Origin: Ancylostoma caninum
Lineage: Eukaryota > Nematoda > Chromadorea > Rhabditida > Ancylostomatidae
Direction of reading: 5' to 3'
NCBI GenBank assembly: GCA_037903475.1
Contig: JBAJFG010000479.1
Coordinates: forward strand, 3,148,501-3,212,500
Length of the DNA: 64,000 nt
In this document: positions 24,630 to 35,345 of the stretch, one piece after another
Layout: each line of letters opens with the position of its first letter
How positions within the stretch are numbered: position 1 is the first letter of the stretch
Translations under genes and position numbers: made by a program
Notes under the pieces: model-generated
The model's database searches: none
What the model was told of the DNA's origin: nothing
What the model saw: the letters and a program-made list of their open reading frames with translations, nothing else

Positions 24630-25455
24630 ATGTCTTGCTCCTCTTCGTCATCTACACAAGTTTCGCGCAAGGAGGTAGAGGCCGCGTTTGCCATGTGCAA
24701 TGAAGAACGTCCTCATCTTCTGAAACTTTCTGACTTGAAGGTGATATTTCTACTCTTAGTTGGCTAAAATGCTACTGCTGAGTTTTATCGGCTTCCCAGA
24801 ATGTTAAATTCGGAGGAATAAAACCTTATTCCAGCTCGTTATGCGCGCTCTTGGCTTCGATCCGCGTAATGCTCAAATCGACCAAATGACAATGCGATTT
24901 AGGGAAATGCAAAGAACTAAAGTAGGAGGTCATCAAGGTAAACTCTGCTAGCCGCCTTTATTTCGTTAGTTATAAGAATCAGGTGGATTATTATGGATTG
25001 AAGATGTTTTGTGGAGTTGAAGAGTTGGACTTTATTACTCTTGCCTATCTAAATCACGCAGGATTATGCAAAACACTCCACATTTGTGAAGTAATTAACC
25101 TATTGCATCGTTTCAGAAGTAGATCACATGGACGTGGATGAATTCCTTGAGATTTTGAAAGAAGATGGTGGAGAGAAGGACGAGACTGCTGATGAAATGC
25201 GCAGTGCTTTCAAACTTTTCGACAAAGAGGGTAAAGGATGGATTACAGCAGAGAATCTGAAACAAGTAAGAATATAGTGAATTATTACCTTGATGGTCTC
25301 CCTTTCCAAAACAATTGAAGGTTGCGCAAGAGCTTGGAGAGGAACTGAGTGAAGAAGACTTGGAGGAGATGATTAAGGAAGCAAGCAAAGACGCCGAGGG
25401 CCGGGTGGCAGAGGCAGACTTCTTTGCTATCATGAAGAGAACCTGCCTTTATTGA
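24630..25455 (+). CDS. Centrin/caltractin-like EF-hand protein
   Basis: Centrins are small calcium-binding proteins of centrioles, basal bodies and export complexes. Four exons (24630-24740, 24835-24937, 25117-25265, 25321-25455) join to 165 residues, the usual centrin length. The third EF-hand loop (DKEGKGWITAEN) keeps a usable calcium-ligand pattern and follows the centrin-like stretch MRSAFKLFD. The first hand is degenerate (NEERPHLLKLSDL), the second is weak (DHMDVDEF) and the fourth (SKDAEGRVAEADF) lacks the first Asp. The tail ELSEEDLEEMIKEA is typical of centrin. It lies 220 bp after the methyltransferase gene and is probably the last gene of the operon. A calmodulin-like relative cannot be excluded. 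Confidence 0.82.
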
Positions 25456-27470
25456 TGTTCCGCTCCTACATAACTACTCTTCTCACGTCTGTACCTCTTA
25501 ATAAACTAGTCAACCTTCTAGAATCACTAAATACATAAAATAACCTACGCGATGATACAACGGCTTTGCCTCCAGCCATCATAATCATAATTCTCGATAA
25601 CTGATTCGTTCAGAATGAAATCTGTATATGTTGCTCTGTTCTGCTTCACTTGTTTTTTCTTTGATCTTCCTATCTATCACGTGCATATTGTTACTACGAG
25701 TTTCTAATTTCTAGACGATCTTATTATTCTAGTGATCTCTTTTCATGTTTTAAGAGAAGTACACAATAAAAACTACTCAATAATTCTAATTTACCAGTGC
25801 TCTCCGTAATATTTATTGTTCGGATCGAAGAATAAGTGAATGTTATCACCTGTGATCATATCTTCTGATATACCTTGATGCATCTTGTTTCACTTCTGGA
25901 ATGCTTCCTGATGAAACCACCCATGACACAACGAAAACTTTCGCCTACTTTGAACTGAAGGGAAGGGATCCGTCGTAAATATGCTGAGTAACGAAATTGT
26001 TTTCTCAAAGTTTTGTGCTGCGAAGTTCAGTGAAGGTAAGTGTAGATTGTACAAGGAATGTCAATCACGATTGCACCTCTAAACGGTCTGAAGCGTCGCA
26101 CCACTTATGGTCTGTTAGCTCACAGAGGGCGCGTTACAGGCCCTAGCACGGCTGTCCCGGGGGCAAGCTAGGCTTCGTGGAAAGGGCGAAAATCAAAGGG
26201 GGCTTCGTAGAGGGTCTGGGGCAAAGCCCCTAAAAAATTGGGTTCTTACTGGTCCTAAGAAGGACAATACGTTGATAGAGCAAAGAGGAAAAAGGCTTGT
26301 GAAAAAACGGCTCTTAATACTTTGAGCGGCGCAATAGGGGCGATCGAGGACGAAAAAGTTCGATTGGAGCAGATCATTTACAGGTTCCCACTTTTCGGTG
26401 GGTTCGAAGGACTACTGCCGAAACTGCACGGATTGACTTGAAACCTTCGGTGAAATAAGAACAAAGGGAATACTGGAAGTTCTTCGAAAAGACATTTCAA
26501 ACTTATGCAAAGTGAAAAAGCTGCCCTTTCGTGGCACTTCAGGAGCATAATTTTTCCATTCAAACACATTAGTTTCTGCTGCCTTTGCTTACACCTATAC
26601 ATCTAACCCAGTGCTTTTAACAGTGATATAGCCCTATAAAGCTAAACTTTATTTATACCCTACGATGCGCCAACGTACGAATGAAACGCGTAGGTTTCAT
26701 TTGCGACGCCGCTTCTCATTCAAATCGGCCTCATCTCCAAGCTTCGTTTTTGTTTCGAAAACCTTCTTATTTTTGCGTTTCTTTTTCGATGCTGTTTTTT
26801 AGCTTCTCTCCTTTCAGGGCCTTGCTAATCTTGGAAATATTTGTTTTTTTTTCAATAGTGTCATGCGGTTGGTTATGGTTTACGGGTCTATACTTAGGGA
26901 TGTGTTCCACGATCACATTACGGAGGTGGTTATTCACATACTGTAGATCGGGCAGCGAAATATTTTTTATTGTATTTTGTATTTATATTGTATTTATATA
27001 TTTTGATAACCAATCTCGACCTTCACATCAATTAGTTACCATGATACCAAGAAACGGCGAAAAAGAAAAACACATTTTGTGAAAAAGACAGTTTCTGCAC
27101 TGCGAACATACATTGCCGACAACAGCAATAATGGAAATATACCTCTTCTTGTTAAATTTGTTCAGAAAGTGCTATAGCAGTGATACGGACCCCTGAAGGA
27201 GAACGAACTGACTTATTGAAGCTAAAACTGAGGCAGCGAACGGGCGCTATCGATCGATGAAAATTTTCTCTGCGCCCTCTCTGACGAGAGAAAGGGCCGT
27301 CGGACATCTCGTCCAAATCAGTTAAGAGGGGTCTCAGAAAAGGGTTTTCCGAGGGCTTTTTGATCTATAAGTTTCGTATCTGGGATCAGGGAGCCAAACT
27401 GGCCTAGGAACCACAGAAACCGAATACTCGAAAATTTTGCCTGGACACTTTAACGGGAATGTGCATTAGC
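25456..27470. other. Gene-poor region with the minus-oriented copy of a dispersed repeat
   Basis: Follows the centrin-like gene. The motif GTCAATCACGA occurs at about 26058. At 26136-26235 there is a minus-strand copy of a repeat also found at about 35232-35345 and 43800-43908, with CCCGGGGGCAAGC, GGGCGAAAATCAAAGGGGG and GGGGCAAAGCCCC. The rest is AT-rich and no gene was recognised. Confidence 0.5.
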
Positions 27471-28320
27471 GGCCCGTATATAAAGGTGGTGCATCTGTGA
27501 AAACACAACATAAGCTGCTAGAGTGCTCCCGTGGGCATTTCCTAACGCCATACACCTAAGTATTTCTGCCTTGCATTCGTTGGGTTTTTCCATTGACAAG
27601 TCGCGGCCGTAGTGGTTAGTTATATTTTACTTATTTCAGATTTCATACGATGAAATCGGCGGCTTTGGGTAATACTGCGGTCTTCCTATTCTTGGTCCGG
27701 TTGATTTGAACTGCTACTGTATTTATCTGTATTCTCGATGCAGTCTGCTAGTGAAATACTACCAAGGGATGCGATGGAATTGTTGATTCACATCAATGAG
27801 GAGGTGGAGGAGCACGTTCCCCCACGGCCCAGACAATCAGATCCCAATGGCTCAAACAGCAAGAAGCGAATCTGGCTGTAATGCCAGTTGATGTAAAGGT
27901 CATCGAGGAATTCATCAGGCTTTCTTGCCTCTCAGGCCTTAAAGAAAGCCTGGCTCGTCGTCGTTTGGACGAGATATCGAAACCGGCCCTTAGCTACTGG
28001 GTAGCCAGAGTGATAGGGGTGAGCACCGCGGCATATAATGGGTCATGTGGGTTGCCGCTGCCGAGGTCAGAAGTGGCACAGCTGAGATCAGATTTATGCG
28101 CCACCACGTTCAGATTCCTATGCACGGCATGCCAAGAAAGTGAAACTCTCTGTAGGAAAAGCGCGAATAGGTTCAACGCCAGAGTACTACTCATCCTCCG
28201 CCATTCGTCGCCGCGAAACCCCGCCCCCGAGGGCTATAAAAACTCGAAGTCCAACCCCGTCGGGCTTGGTCTCGGTCCGTTGCTACTCGTCCCGCCCCTC
28301 ACTCGATGAGGCTCGTTTTT
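27471..28320 (+). pseudogene. Small-ORF mobile element, copy 1: GSCG-type protein, frameshifted
   Basis: A TATA box (CGTATATAAAGG, about 27476) precedes a short first exon (ATG about 27649) and an acceptor near 27741. The protein-like sequence starts AMELLIHINEEVEEH, changes frame at about 27820, then continues QWLKQQEANLAVMPVDVK... to YWVARVIGVSTAAYNGSCG, LRSDLCATTFRFLCTAC. The second half aligns with the protein at 30960-31404: W-[IV]-x-R-[IV], S-x3-Y-x-GSCG, LR-x-D, RF-x-C-x2-C. I do not recognise the family. The frameshift makes this copy a likely pseudogene. It is followed by a GC-rich TATA-bearing region (28195 on). Confidence 0.5.
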
Positions 28321-29260
28321 AACTCCTTTTAGATTTTATTTGTATTCTTCCATTCCTCGCTTCCTTTTCTTTCCTTCCTTCCACATTAATCTCGTTGGGG
28401 CAGGAAGGGTCTCCCTCCTTTCCCATAAGGCCACCTGTTAGGCCTCATTTATCTTTCGTGCTAATTCTCCGTGTTTTTTGTCCACATATACAGGGTGGCT
28501 GAAAAGTATTGGCGCGTTTTTTTGCGCTGCTTTTTTACAGGGAAAGTCAAGCATAGGGAGATAATTTTGTATGCATGTTGTAGCACGTTTCATGTACTTT
28601 CTTGTAATGTACTGCAGAAGTACTTCCTAGTTAGCAATGAAGCATTGTGCTCATCGGTCGGCAATCGCTCAATTGGCAGCAAGTGGATTGAAGACGTCAT
28701 GGATTGCGTATCGTCTCAAAGTGCCGCTTCGAACAGTCCTGATCTCAATCCACTGGACTTCTCCGTTTGGGGCTATTAGAAGAGAAGTTGAAGGTCAAGA
28801 AAATTACCACCTTGAAGAAATTACAACAGGAACTTGTAAAGATATGGGACGATTTGGACCAGAACTGCCTGCGGCGCACCATCGATTCGGTGATCCCTCG
28901 TTTGAAGGCTTGTGTAAAAGCAAAAAAGGCCATTTCGAGCAATTCCTTTGAATTTTGTTACTTGTTGTATGTTTGTTCTGTTGATGTATAATATCAAGCT
29001 GGACAGCGTAAATTTCTGAGAATATAGCGTTTTTGCGCGCTCCAATACTTTTCAGCCACCATGTATATATATATTTATGCCAGTAGGATAAAGTTAACCA
29101 GAAATATTCTTGTTCACTCTGTCTAGGAAAATGGGCAGACGTAAGGATTTTTGGGTACACAGATTCTAAAACGTTTGATAATTTGGTACATGAGGATGGG
29201 TATGACGCTCTGAATTCAAAAGAAATCAGATCTTAACGAAATTCATTCCCCTCAACCATA
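28195..29260 (+). repeat. LTR-like repeat, copy A, split by a mariner-like insertion
   Basis: Copy A (28195-28490 plus 29064-29260) aligns with copy B at 29757-30265. Shared landmarks in order: AACCCCGCCCC-GAGGGC-ATAAAA (TATA box), a pyrimidine-rich stretch, CTCGTTGGGGC-GGA, an inverted GGAGGG-type block, CCATAAGGCCA-CTG-TAGGCCT, then a GTCTA-GGAAATGG tail and CCCCTCAA. A TATA box followed by T-rich sequence and a downstream hairpin fits an LTR or promoter-bearing terminal repeat. Outer limits are uncertain. Confidence 0.55.
28491..29063 (+). mobile_element. Internally deleted mariner-like transposon
   Basis: The 573 bp element starts CAGGGTGGCTGAAAAGTATT and ends with the inverted copy (one mismatch in 22 bp). 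It is flanked by TA/TA, the mariner target duplication. Inside, a helix-turn-helix-like N-terminal piece (IAQLAASGLKTSWIAYRL) is joined directly to the transposase C-terminus (NSPDLNPLDFSVWGY, then LEEKLKVKKITTLKKLQ in another frame). The middle, including most of the catalytic domain, is gone. The last catalytic Asp region SPDLNPLDF remains. A non-autonomous, dead copy. Confidence 0.88.
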
Positions 29261-29756
29261 GTATCGTTACACCTCGCTCAGCACTTGCTGAACAAGAACT
29301 CCGCCTTCCTAAGATACGAACGCGTGCCCCTCCTGGACTTTTCGCCAAGAGGGAGCGAATCCATATTGCTGAGCCTAGAGCAAATTTGGGTTGCAATCCC
29401 CAGACTACCAACCGCTGTAGTGGAGCCACGTGGAATTAACAGAAGTTGAACACCATAGTAAGTTTCTTCCTTTAAATGTTTTTGACAATCCGCTTGTGTA
29501 CTCATGTTATCGTTTTGTTTTTCTTCAGGTAATACAGTGAAGCGTTTGTTTATTCGTGCTAGCTTTCGGCGTTGACGTTAAACTCCGCTTCAGTAGACGC
29601 CTAATGTTATCATGTTGCTTTATTTTTGCAGCGTTTAGTTTGTGGAAATTCTTTGCACACTGATGAAGTCCTAGCTAGTTGTCCTCGATGTCATACCACT
29701 CTTCAAACTATTGCAGTGTAGGGAAAGTGCGGAAGTGGTGCTTGCGACGCCACTGT

Positions 29757-30265
29757 AACTCCCGTTCCCCCTCCGCTAATCGCTGCCGAAAACCCCGCCC
29801 CGAGGGCATAAAAGAGGTGAGATCAATCCCTTTAGTTCGGCACATAGTTTCACCTCGCCCCGCCCACCCCGTTTTCATGTTGTTGCTTTAGAGATAGCCC
29901 TCTTCTATTTTTGTGTGCTTCGCCTTGCCCTTTTCGCCTCTTTTTCTCACACTATTATTCTCGTTGGGGCGGGAGGAGTCACCCTCCTGCCCCATAAGGC
30001 CATCTGCTAGGCCTGATGGATTCATTTCAAGTACTTATTGCTATACTTGCGATAATGCTTTGTAAACCACTGAGGTCGCTAAAATAAAACTGCTCAGAAG
30101 TTTTTGTGTTTGCTCGGTCTAAGGAAATGGCTACGAATAGAGATGGTGGTTACGTAGGTTCTCGAACCCTCGGGATAATTTGATGGTACAGAATAATGAA
30201 TATTAGCGTTGTGGATTCAAAAGGGTTACGTTAACGAACAGGGGTTTTCCCCCTCAAGCGATAAA
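29757..30265 (+). repeat. LTR-like repeat, copy B
   Basis: Diverged partner of copy A with the same order of landmarks. The TATA motif is GGCATAAAAGAGG at about 29804, and the CTCGTTGGGGCGGGAGG block is at about 29961. It is uninterrupted. Between A and B, at 29270-29470, there is an open stretch ending in a stop that may be a decayed coding piece of the same element. Confidence 0.55.
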
Positions 30266-30773
30266 TTTGTTACAGGAAGCCTCATCCAGAATAGCTATCA
30301 AGGATACAATGAAAGATTGATTCATTTATTCATATAGATATAGGACATATTCATTTAGATATAGGAAAAGTTTATCAGAAAGAGAAATGTAATTGCAAGG
30401 AAAATGCTGTTGTCTGGATGTGGCCGGTGCTCATTGAAAGCCTTGAAGAAAATTCAAACCGACACCTCCATCTCAGAAATCCTACGCACACGTGCTAGAC
30501 TTGCTTGTTGGATGATGCGCGATGGAAGGATATTCCTTGCAATGAAACATGTCGTAGCTGCACTTGACAAAATTGCTACACTGTCCCTGCATTTCCAAGA
30601 CCATGAAAGCCTTACTGTTGACGATCAGAAAAGCAGCTGAGCTCTTATTCATCCTCTTCTTAATGGTTCCTTAATCGAGGAAGTTCACAAAGAGCTCAAA
30701 CAGGTCAAATCTCCACTCCAATGGTTCACTGGGGAGCGAACTCGAAGGCTGGATGACTATTTTCTTGATTATT
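30266..30773. other. Unassigned sequence between repeats
   Basis: A plus-strand open frame at 30404-30637 starts LLSGCGRCSLKALKKIQ and has no recognised relative. It is near repeats on both sides and may be a remnant of the same mobile element family. No promoter or splice evidence. Confidence 0.3.
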
Positions 30774-30978
30774 ATGTGCAGCAGTAATACAACTACAACA
30801 AAAAGGGTCACGGACGACCCCAAATCCTGGAACCACAACGATGCTGGAACCAATGGAACTAAAAAGGAGAATCCAAGAATCCATTAATTCTCTTTTTTGC
30901 ACTTTTTGAAAAATGCGCATAAAAGAAAAACTAGTAGCCAGAGGGGAAAAACAATAAAAGAAAATGTAATTTTTCAGA

Positions 30979-31404
30979 GCATGGAGGGATACGAGCTCCT
31001 CAAGCACCTGAACAAACAAGAAAAGTCACACTTGCCCGACAAGTCGAACAAGGAAACAAGAGAATGGCGGGAACGCCAGATGAAGAACCTGGCGGTTGCA
31101 CCGCCAGTCGCCAACAGCCCGCTAATTATCGTTTATTACCTCCCATGGTTGATTCAGCTTCTCACTCGGAAATTCATGGGGGAATTACACCATCACACCA
31201 TAGGACAATGGATACGCCGTATACTTGACCTTTCCATGACTCTATACACCGGCTCGTGCGGCGATGAAATTCACTTCAGGAATAACTGTGCACTGCGAAC
31301 CGATGTGAGCGCGAGAAGCTACCGCTTCCCGTGCAAATATTGCGAGGTTCGTCCCCACACCCTCGAAAACCATCTCGAGGAGCGGTTCGGGGCGAGCCCC
31401 CACT
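30979..31404 (+). CDS. GSCG-type small Cys-rich protein of a mobile element
   Basis: Open reading frame of about 140 residues from MEGYELLKHLNKQEKSHL to the stop at 31404, preceded by TTTTTCAG. It has a basic/acidic N-terminus, a hydrophobic stretch (SPLIIVYYLPWLIQLL) and a Cys/His-containing C-terminal half (YTGSCGDE, CALRTDVSARSYRF, PCKYCEVRPHTLENH). The pattern W-I-x-R-I ... Y-x-GSCG ... LR-x-D ... RF-x-C-x2-C is shared with the frameshifted copy at 27.9-28.2 kb. Metal binding is plausible from C-x2-C plus H but unproven. Not a family I recognise. Confidence 0.5.
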
Positions 31405-31694
31405 AACCCAAGGCGCCGGTTCTTGAGATTGGGGGAGAGGGCGCCCACAGGCGTTCGCCTTAGAGCAGCTTTGGGTCATTTTACCGCGTCTCCCCCCACC
31501 CTACTGTACCCACACCTATAAAAGAGTCAAACAATGAGCCAGCCACCCACACTCGATTTTGTTTTAGATTCTGTTTCACTCTCTCCTCTCTGTCCACAAT
31601 TAACATTGTAAGCCGTAGCACACAGTAGACATCATCATACCAGTATTGTTTATTCCTTTCTTCTTGCCTTCGCTGTATCCATATTTTCTAGATA

Positions 31695-32080
31695 ATGGCA
31701 CCCCCCCCCCCCATCACCCCACGACGAGCAGTGAAGCGATCGTATGCAGACCTAATCGAGAAAAGAGAAAGACTGGAGCGGGCGAGAACTCTCAAATTCC
31801 CCAAGGGAAACATGAAAGCATACGACCCCCTCTACCGCAGTGTGTGGAGATCGCCACAAGGGGACGATGAGTATTTTCACCGTAAACCTATTGAACAACC
31901 AACCCCCTCATTCCAGCAGACAGCATACCAGTGGTACCACGGAACCGAGGACCCGGAGGACACGGATTCAAGCGACGGTAGTGACCAAGAAAGTTCCGGG
32001 ACGGAACTTCAAAACAACCGTGGGATGTGCAGCAGTAATACAACTACAACAAAGAGGGTCACGAACGACCCCAAATCCTG
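31695..32080 (+). CDS. Second ORF of the small-ORF element (Pro/Arg-rich, acidic tail)
   Basis: 128 residues starting MAPPPPITPRRAVKRSYADL, with a basic N-terminal third, a middle with aromatic residues (YDPLYRSVWRSPQGDDEYF) and an acidic Ser/Asp stretch (DPEDTDSSDGSDQESS). It lies about 180 bp after a TATA box, as a first ORF would. The stop at 32080 is TGA where the otherwise matching upstream repeat has TGG. The parental reading frame therefore probably ran about 18 codons further. Function unknown. Confidence 0.5.
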
Positions 32081-32439
32081 AAACCACTACGATGCTGGAA
32101 CCAATGGAACTAAAAAGGAGAATCCAAGAATCCATTAATTCTCTTTTTGTTGTATAATAAAAGAGTAATTGAGTGGCCAGGGCCGGAATAGAAGGCGCCC
32201 CATATTCTCTTGAGGGGAAGTCCTCCCTTTCTCCTTCCTTTGTCCGCTATGTTGTAATTCTCTCTATCCCTGTGCCATCCCGAGATGCCATCTCTCTCCT
32301 CTTTCTTCTGGCGTCTCTTATGTCCTCTTTTGTAAGATGTCAGTGACGTGGCTGGCCTAATAAACGGTGTGGGTACGTGTTGGAAGCATGGTAGAGAGGA
32401 GCCAAGAAGTCTCGATCAGACCCGAGAGAAAAAGAAGGT

Positions 32440-34157
32440 GTGACCGCGCATCTGCAGTCATTGTCTGTTAACAACACGGGAAGAAAGAAAAAACCGCGTG
32501 AAAAGAAAGACTATCCCGGTTGGTTAAGGCCATCTTACTGCCGTTCCACTCGCGTATCCGCTTTCACCCATAGAGAAAAACTTGGGCAAAGTTACAGAAA
32601 TAACGGCGATGACCTTACAATTACGATACGGTGCAGTCTGTCACACCAGAACCTGGTAGAGTCGAGTCAATGGCAATTAGTCTACATCCCGACTAATTCC
32701 AAAGACTTCAACCAAAAACGTGTCGATCAGCTCTCTAGCGAGGAAAAGCTATTGAGTAGGGCTATGACATCCTTCAAATTCTTCAGTCCTTTGAGCCAGC
32801 ATGTGAATGAGATGGAACAACTTCGACAGCTTATCGATTTCAATTCCCCAAGCTTGGAATATCGAAGCGATAGCTCACCGAATCACCACCCGAAATTCCT
32901 CTCGGGTTCACACTGACATCCACGTATCTACGTTTCCTACCCAACATATCGACGCCACCAATTAGCGAGTTAATTACTTGCATGCTCGAAGACATGTACA
33001 CATCACTGACGTCAAAGCTGGGAGATATATCAGCTCCCTCTCTTCTATTTTCAGCTGTTGACCGCCACATCATTCTGGACATCATCGATATTGATGGAGA
33101 CTTTCGGACTCAGTGGGATAACTACGTTCCGCCACAGATAAACGTCCATTTGAAGAAATACGACCCCTCCAAAAGAAATGAGATGATGCGGGAATCTGTG
33201 GCACTGTTTCAAAAATACTGTGTTATACCACATCTCTCACCCCATCTTTTCAACTTCTACGCTTCTCTGCATGCGAACGTGAAGAAGATTCCCACATGGC
33301 CTAAGGATCTGCGTGCAGACAATTCCTCCATACGTCTCTACCAAACAATGCTGTCTAATTCTCGAATCCTATCCATGGACGACGAAGTCCAACAGGTTGT
33401 TCAAAACACCTATTGCTTTTGTGTACTGGTGCAATTTTTTTGTTCAAATGTTCAGATGCGTACTAGTGATCCCGTCCAGCAACGCAGACCCCGAGCGAAC
33501 GTTCTCCACAGCGAATCTTACAGCAGGAGAACGCAACAGCCTAGCTACAACCACTATCAACACGATGATGCAGTAAATTATACATATCATTACTCGAGAA
33601 ATTGGGCGCAGTCTTTTGTCCTTCTCTAACAATTTAATTTTCCAGCGTTCAAAATAACGGACCAAGTCTTCTCACCGTAGCACCACATAAACTTGCATAC
33701 CAATGGATACATCCTCTTGAGGGATTGGATTTACCTTCTGGAATTCACTCTAATCTGGGATCAACGGCAAATATTATGTCCGCGATACATAACGCATTAT
33801 TCGAGGGTATAGTGCTAAGTAACTCTCATCAAACTTCACCTTTCATAGCAGAGCAAAGCATTTAGATTCACCTCTTCCTCACCCCCCCCCCTATACATTA
33901 TTTTCATTATCACTTGATTGTAATGCTCGACTGTTCTACTCAATTCGCTCGTTTCAGGACAACTTAACGAAGCGGACATGCTCGACGAAGTGTTGGGCAC
34001 ACAGGTTGATATCTCTCAACTGCTGAACATTTTCAGCGAACATGCGTTGAGGGCTATGCCTCTCCGTTCGGAAAGGGACACTGAAAAGCTTCGAAATGAT
34101 GTATTAGATGGGGAAAGCGCCAAGGCATCTATTTTCAGCATCGGTGCCGTGTCTTGA
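32440..34157 (+). CDS. hAT-transposase-like gene, spliced, possibly domesticated or decaying
   Basis: hAT transposases end in a dimerisation domain with an S-[NS]-A-x-x-E-R-x-FS motif. Here IPSSNADPERTFSTANLT followed by ERNSLATTTINTMM fits that motif. Upstream, open sequence at 32440-32913 and about 32890-33395 (DRHIILDIIDIDGDFRTQW and following) may be the catalytic part. A frame change occurs at about 33395-33455. After it, exons join cleanly: to 33567, then 33645-33806 (VQNNGPSLLTVAPHKLAYQW, as hAT proteins often continue), then 33958-34157 with a stop, and AATAAA at 34224. Intact splice sites and open late exons suggest a gene rather than a dead transposon, but the frame change argues the other way. 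No hAT ends were found around it. Confidence 0.55.
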
Positions 34158-34517
34158 TGAAAACAATGAATTCTGACTGTATCTCATTCCAGCTCGTTAC
34201 ACCTCTGTGTCTGACTGTCAACAAATAAACAGCTTTCAACTTACATTCCCGCAGTTACATTTCAGCTCTGAGTGATCCTGGTTAATTTACTTTCATTTAT
34301 TCTGTTACAATATTAAACCTTTATTAACAAGAAATCATGGTAAATAGAAAGGAATATAATAATTAGGAATACTAGACGTCTTCCAAATTCTTCTTCATGC
34401 TCCGTGCTTGTGATAACGATCGACTCATCCCTGGAATAACGAAACAATTTCAATCGAAAATACGGGGAACGTCAATCACGATCAGTATTCCCGCGAAATG
34501 GTACGCCGCACCACCCA

Positions 34518-35068
34518 TGCGGCGCGGCGGGCTGGCTGGATGCTGCGATTGGTGGATGTTGGGGTGATTTTCAGCTTTTTTTAGGTTCTGCGACAATTTC
34601 ACCCATTTGTGGGCCTTGGTAACTGCTTGAGATAGAGTGGCGCTGTGGACAATTGCACTCTTCTTCTGATGTTCCTGGGTTGTTCCTTTCACAGGTGCTT
34701 CAGCAAGAACTTCTACCCGACGTCAGTAACTTCGATAAAGAACGCACGATGCAATGTCTTCACACGATTGACCTAAAAATCATCGTGAATAGAGGAAAGC
34801 TAGTCATCAGCCACAGAGAAGACCGCGAATTACGCGATACAACAGCTTTCTAATAAGCAATGAGAAAAAGCCTTTCCATAGGAAACAAACTGCATTACGA
34901 TATCTTCCTCAAACTGAGATATTAGAACTGAATCGGCGCCACTCTATTCCAAACAGTTATCAAGAAGGCCCACAAATAAGTGAAGCTGTCGCAGAAACTA
35001 AAGAAAAGCTGAAAATACCCCCATCATCCACCAGCCGCAGCTCCCAGCCAGCCCGCCGCGCCGCGTGG
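34518..35068. repeat. Imperfect palindrome with about 135 bp arms
   Basis: The left arm 34518-34652 (GCGGCGCGGCGGGCTGG ... GATAGAGTGGCGC) returns inverted at 34930-35068 with about 15-20% differences, around a 280 bp loop. Typical of an old foldback or MITE. The flanking GTCAATCACGA resembles the ends at 18.6 and 26.06 kb. Confidence 0.7.
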
Positions 35069-35231
35069 GCCCTGTAGAGGCACTCCGGTTGCACCGAAAC
35101 ATAATATGAACTCACCATCAAAATTATTGAATTCTTGCTTGATTATCCTGCCATAATTCTTAATCGTGCTCATCATACTTGCTCAATACTCCTTAATTCG
35201 TGCTCATCATACTTGCTGCTCACTACTACCC

Positions 35232-35345
35232 ATTTTTTCGCGGCGCTCCGCCCCGGACCCCGGTACAGGCCCCCTTTGATTTTCGCCCTTTTTACGAAGC
35301 CCTGCTTGCCCCCGGGACAGCCGTGCTGGGGCCTGAGTCGGCCAG
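35232..35345 (+). repeat. Dispersed GC-rich repeat (copies at 26.1, 35.2 and 43.8 kb)
   Basis: Shared blocks: GGACCCCGGTACAGGCCCC, TTTTTACGAAGCCC, GCTTGCCCCCGGGACAGCC, GTGCTGGGGCCTGA. It matches 43800-43908 on the same strand and 26136-26235 on the opposite strand. The nature of the parent element is unknown. Confidence 0.65.

Larger units (their letters stand above)
30774..32148 (+). mobile_element. Small-ORF element copy 2, bounded by 124 bp direct repeats
   Basis: Near-identical direct repeats lie at 30774-30897 and 32025-32148. Each starts ATGTGCAGCAGTAAT and ends CCATTAATTCTCTTTT. Between them, in order: a GSCG-type ORF (about 30979-31404), a TATA box (CACCTATAAAAGAG, about 31516), and a second ORF (31695-32080). 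The 3' repeat is the end of that second ORF, so the 5' copy looks like the tail of a previous tandem unit. Both ORFs lack obvious homologues. Confidence 0.65.

Noticed and set aside
30979..31404. Nanos-type zinc finger
   Set aside because: LR and C-x2-C spacing plus HTL recall Nanos superficially, but the CCHC pattern of Nanos is not met.
32982..33629. One continuous 215-residue protein in the hAT-like gene
   Set aside because: After about 33455 the dimerisation motif lies in a different frame, so the end of this open stretch is not the real product.
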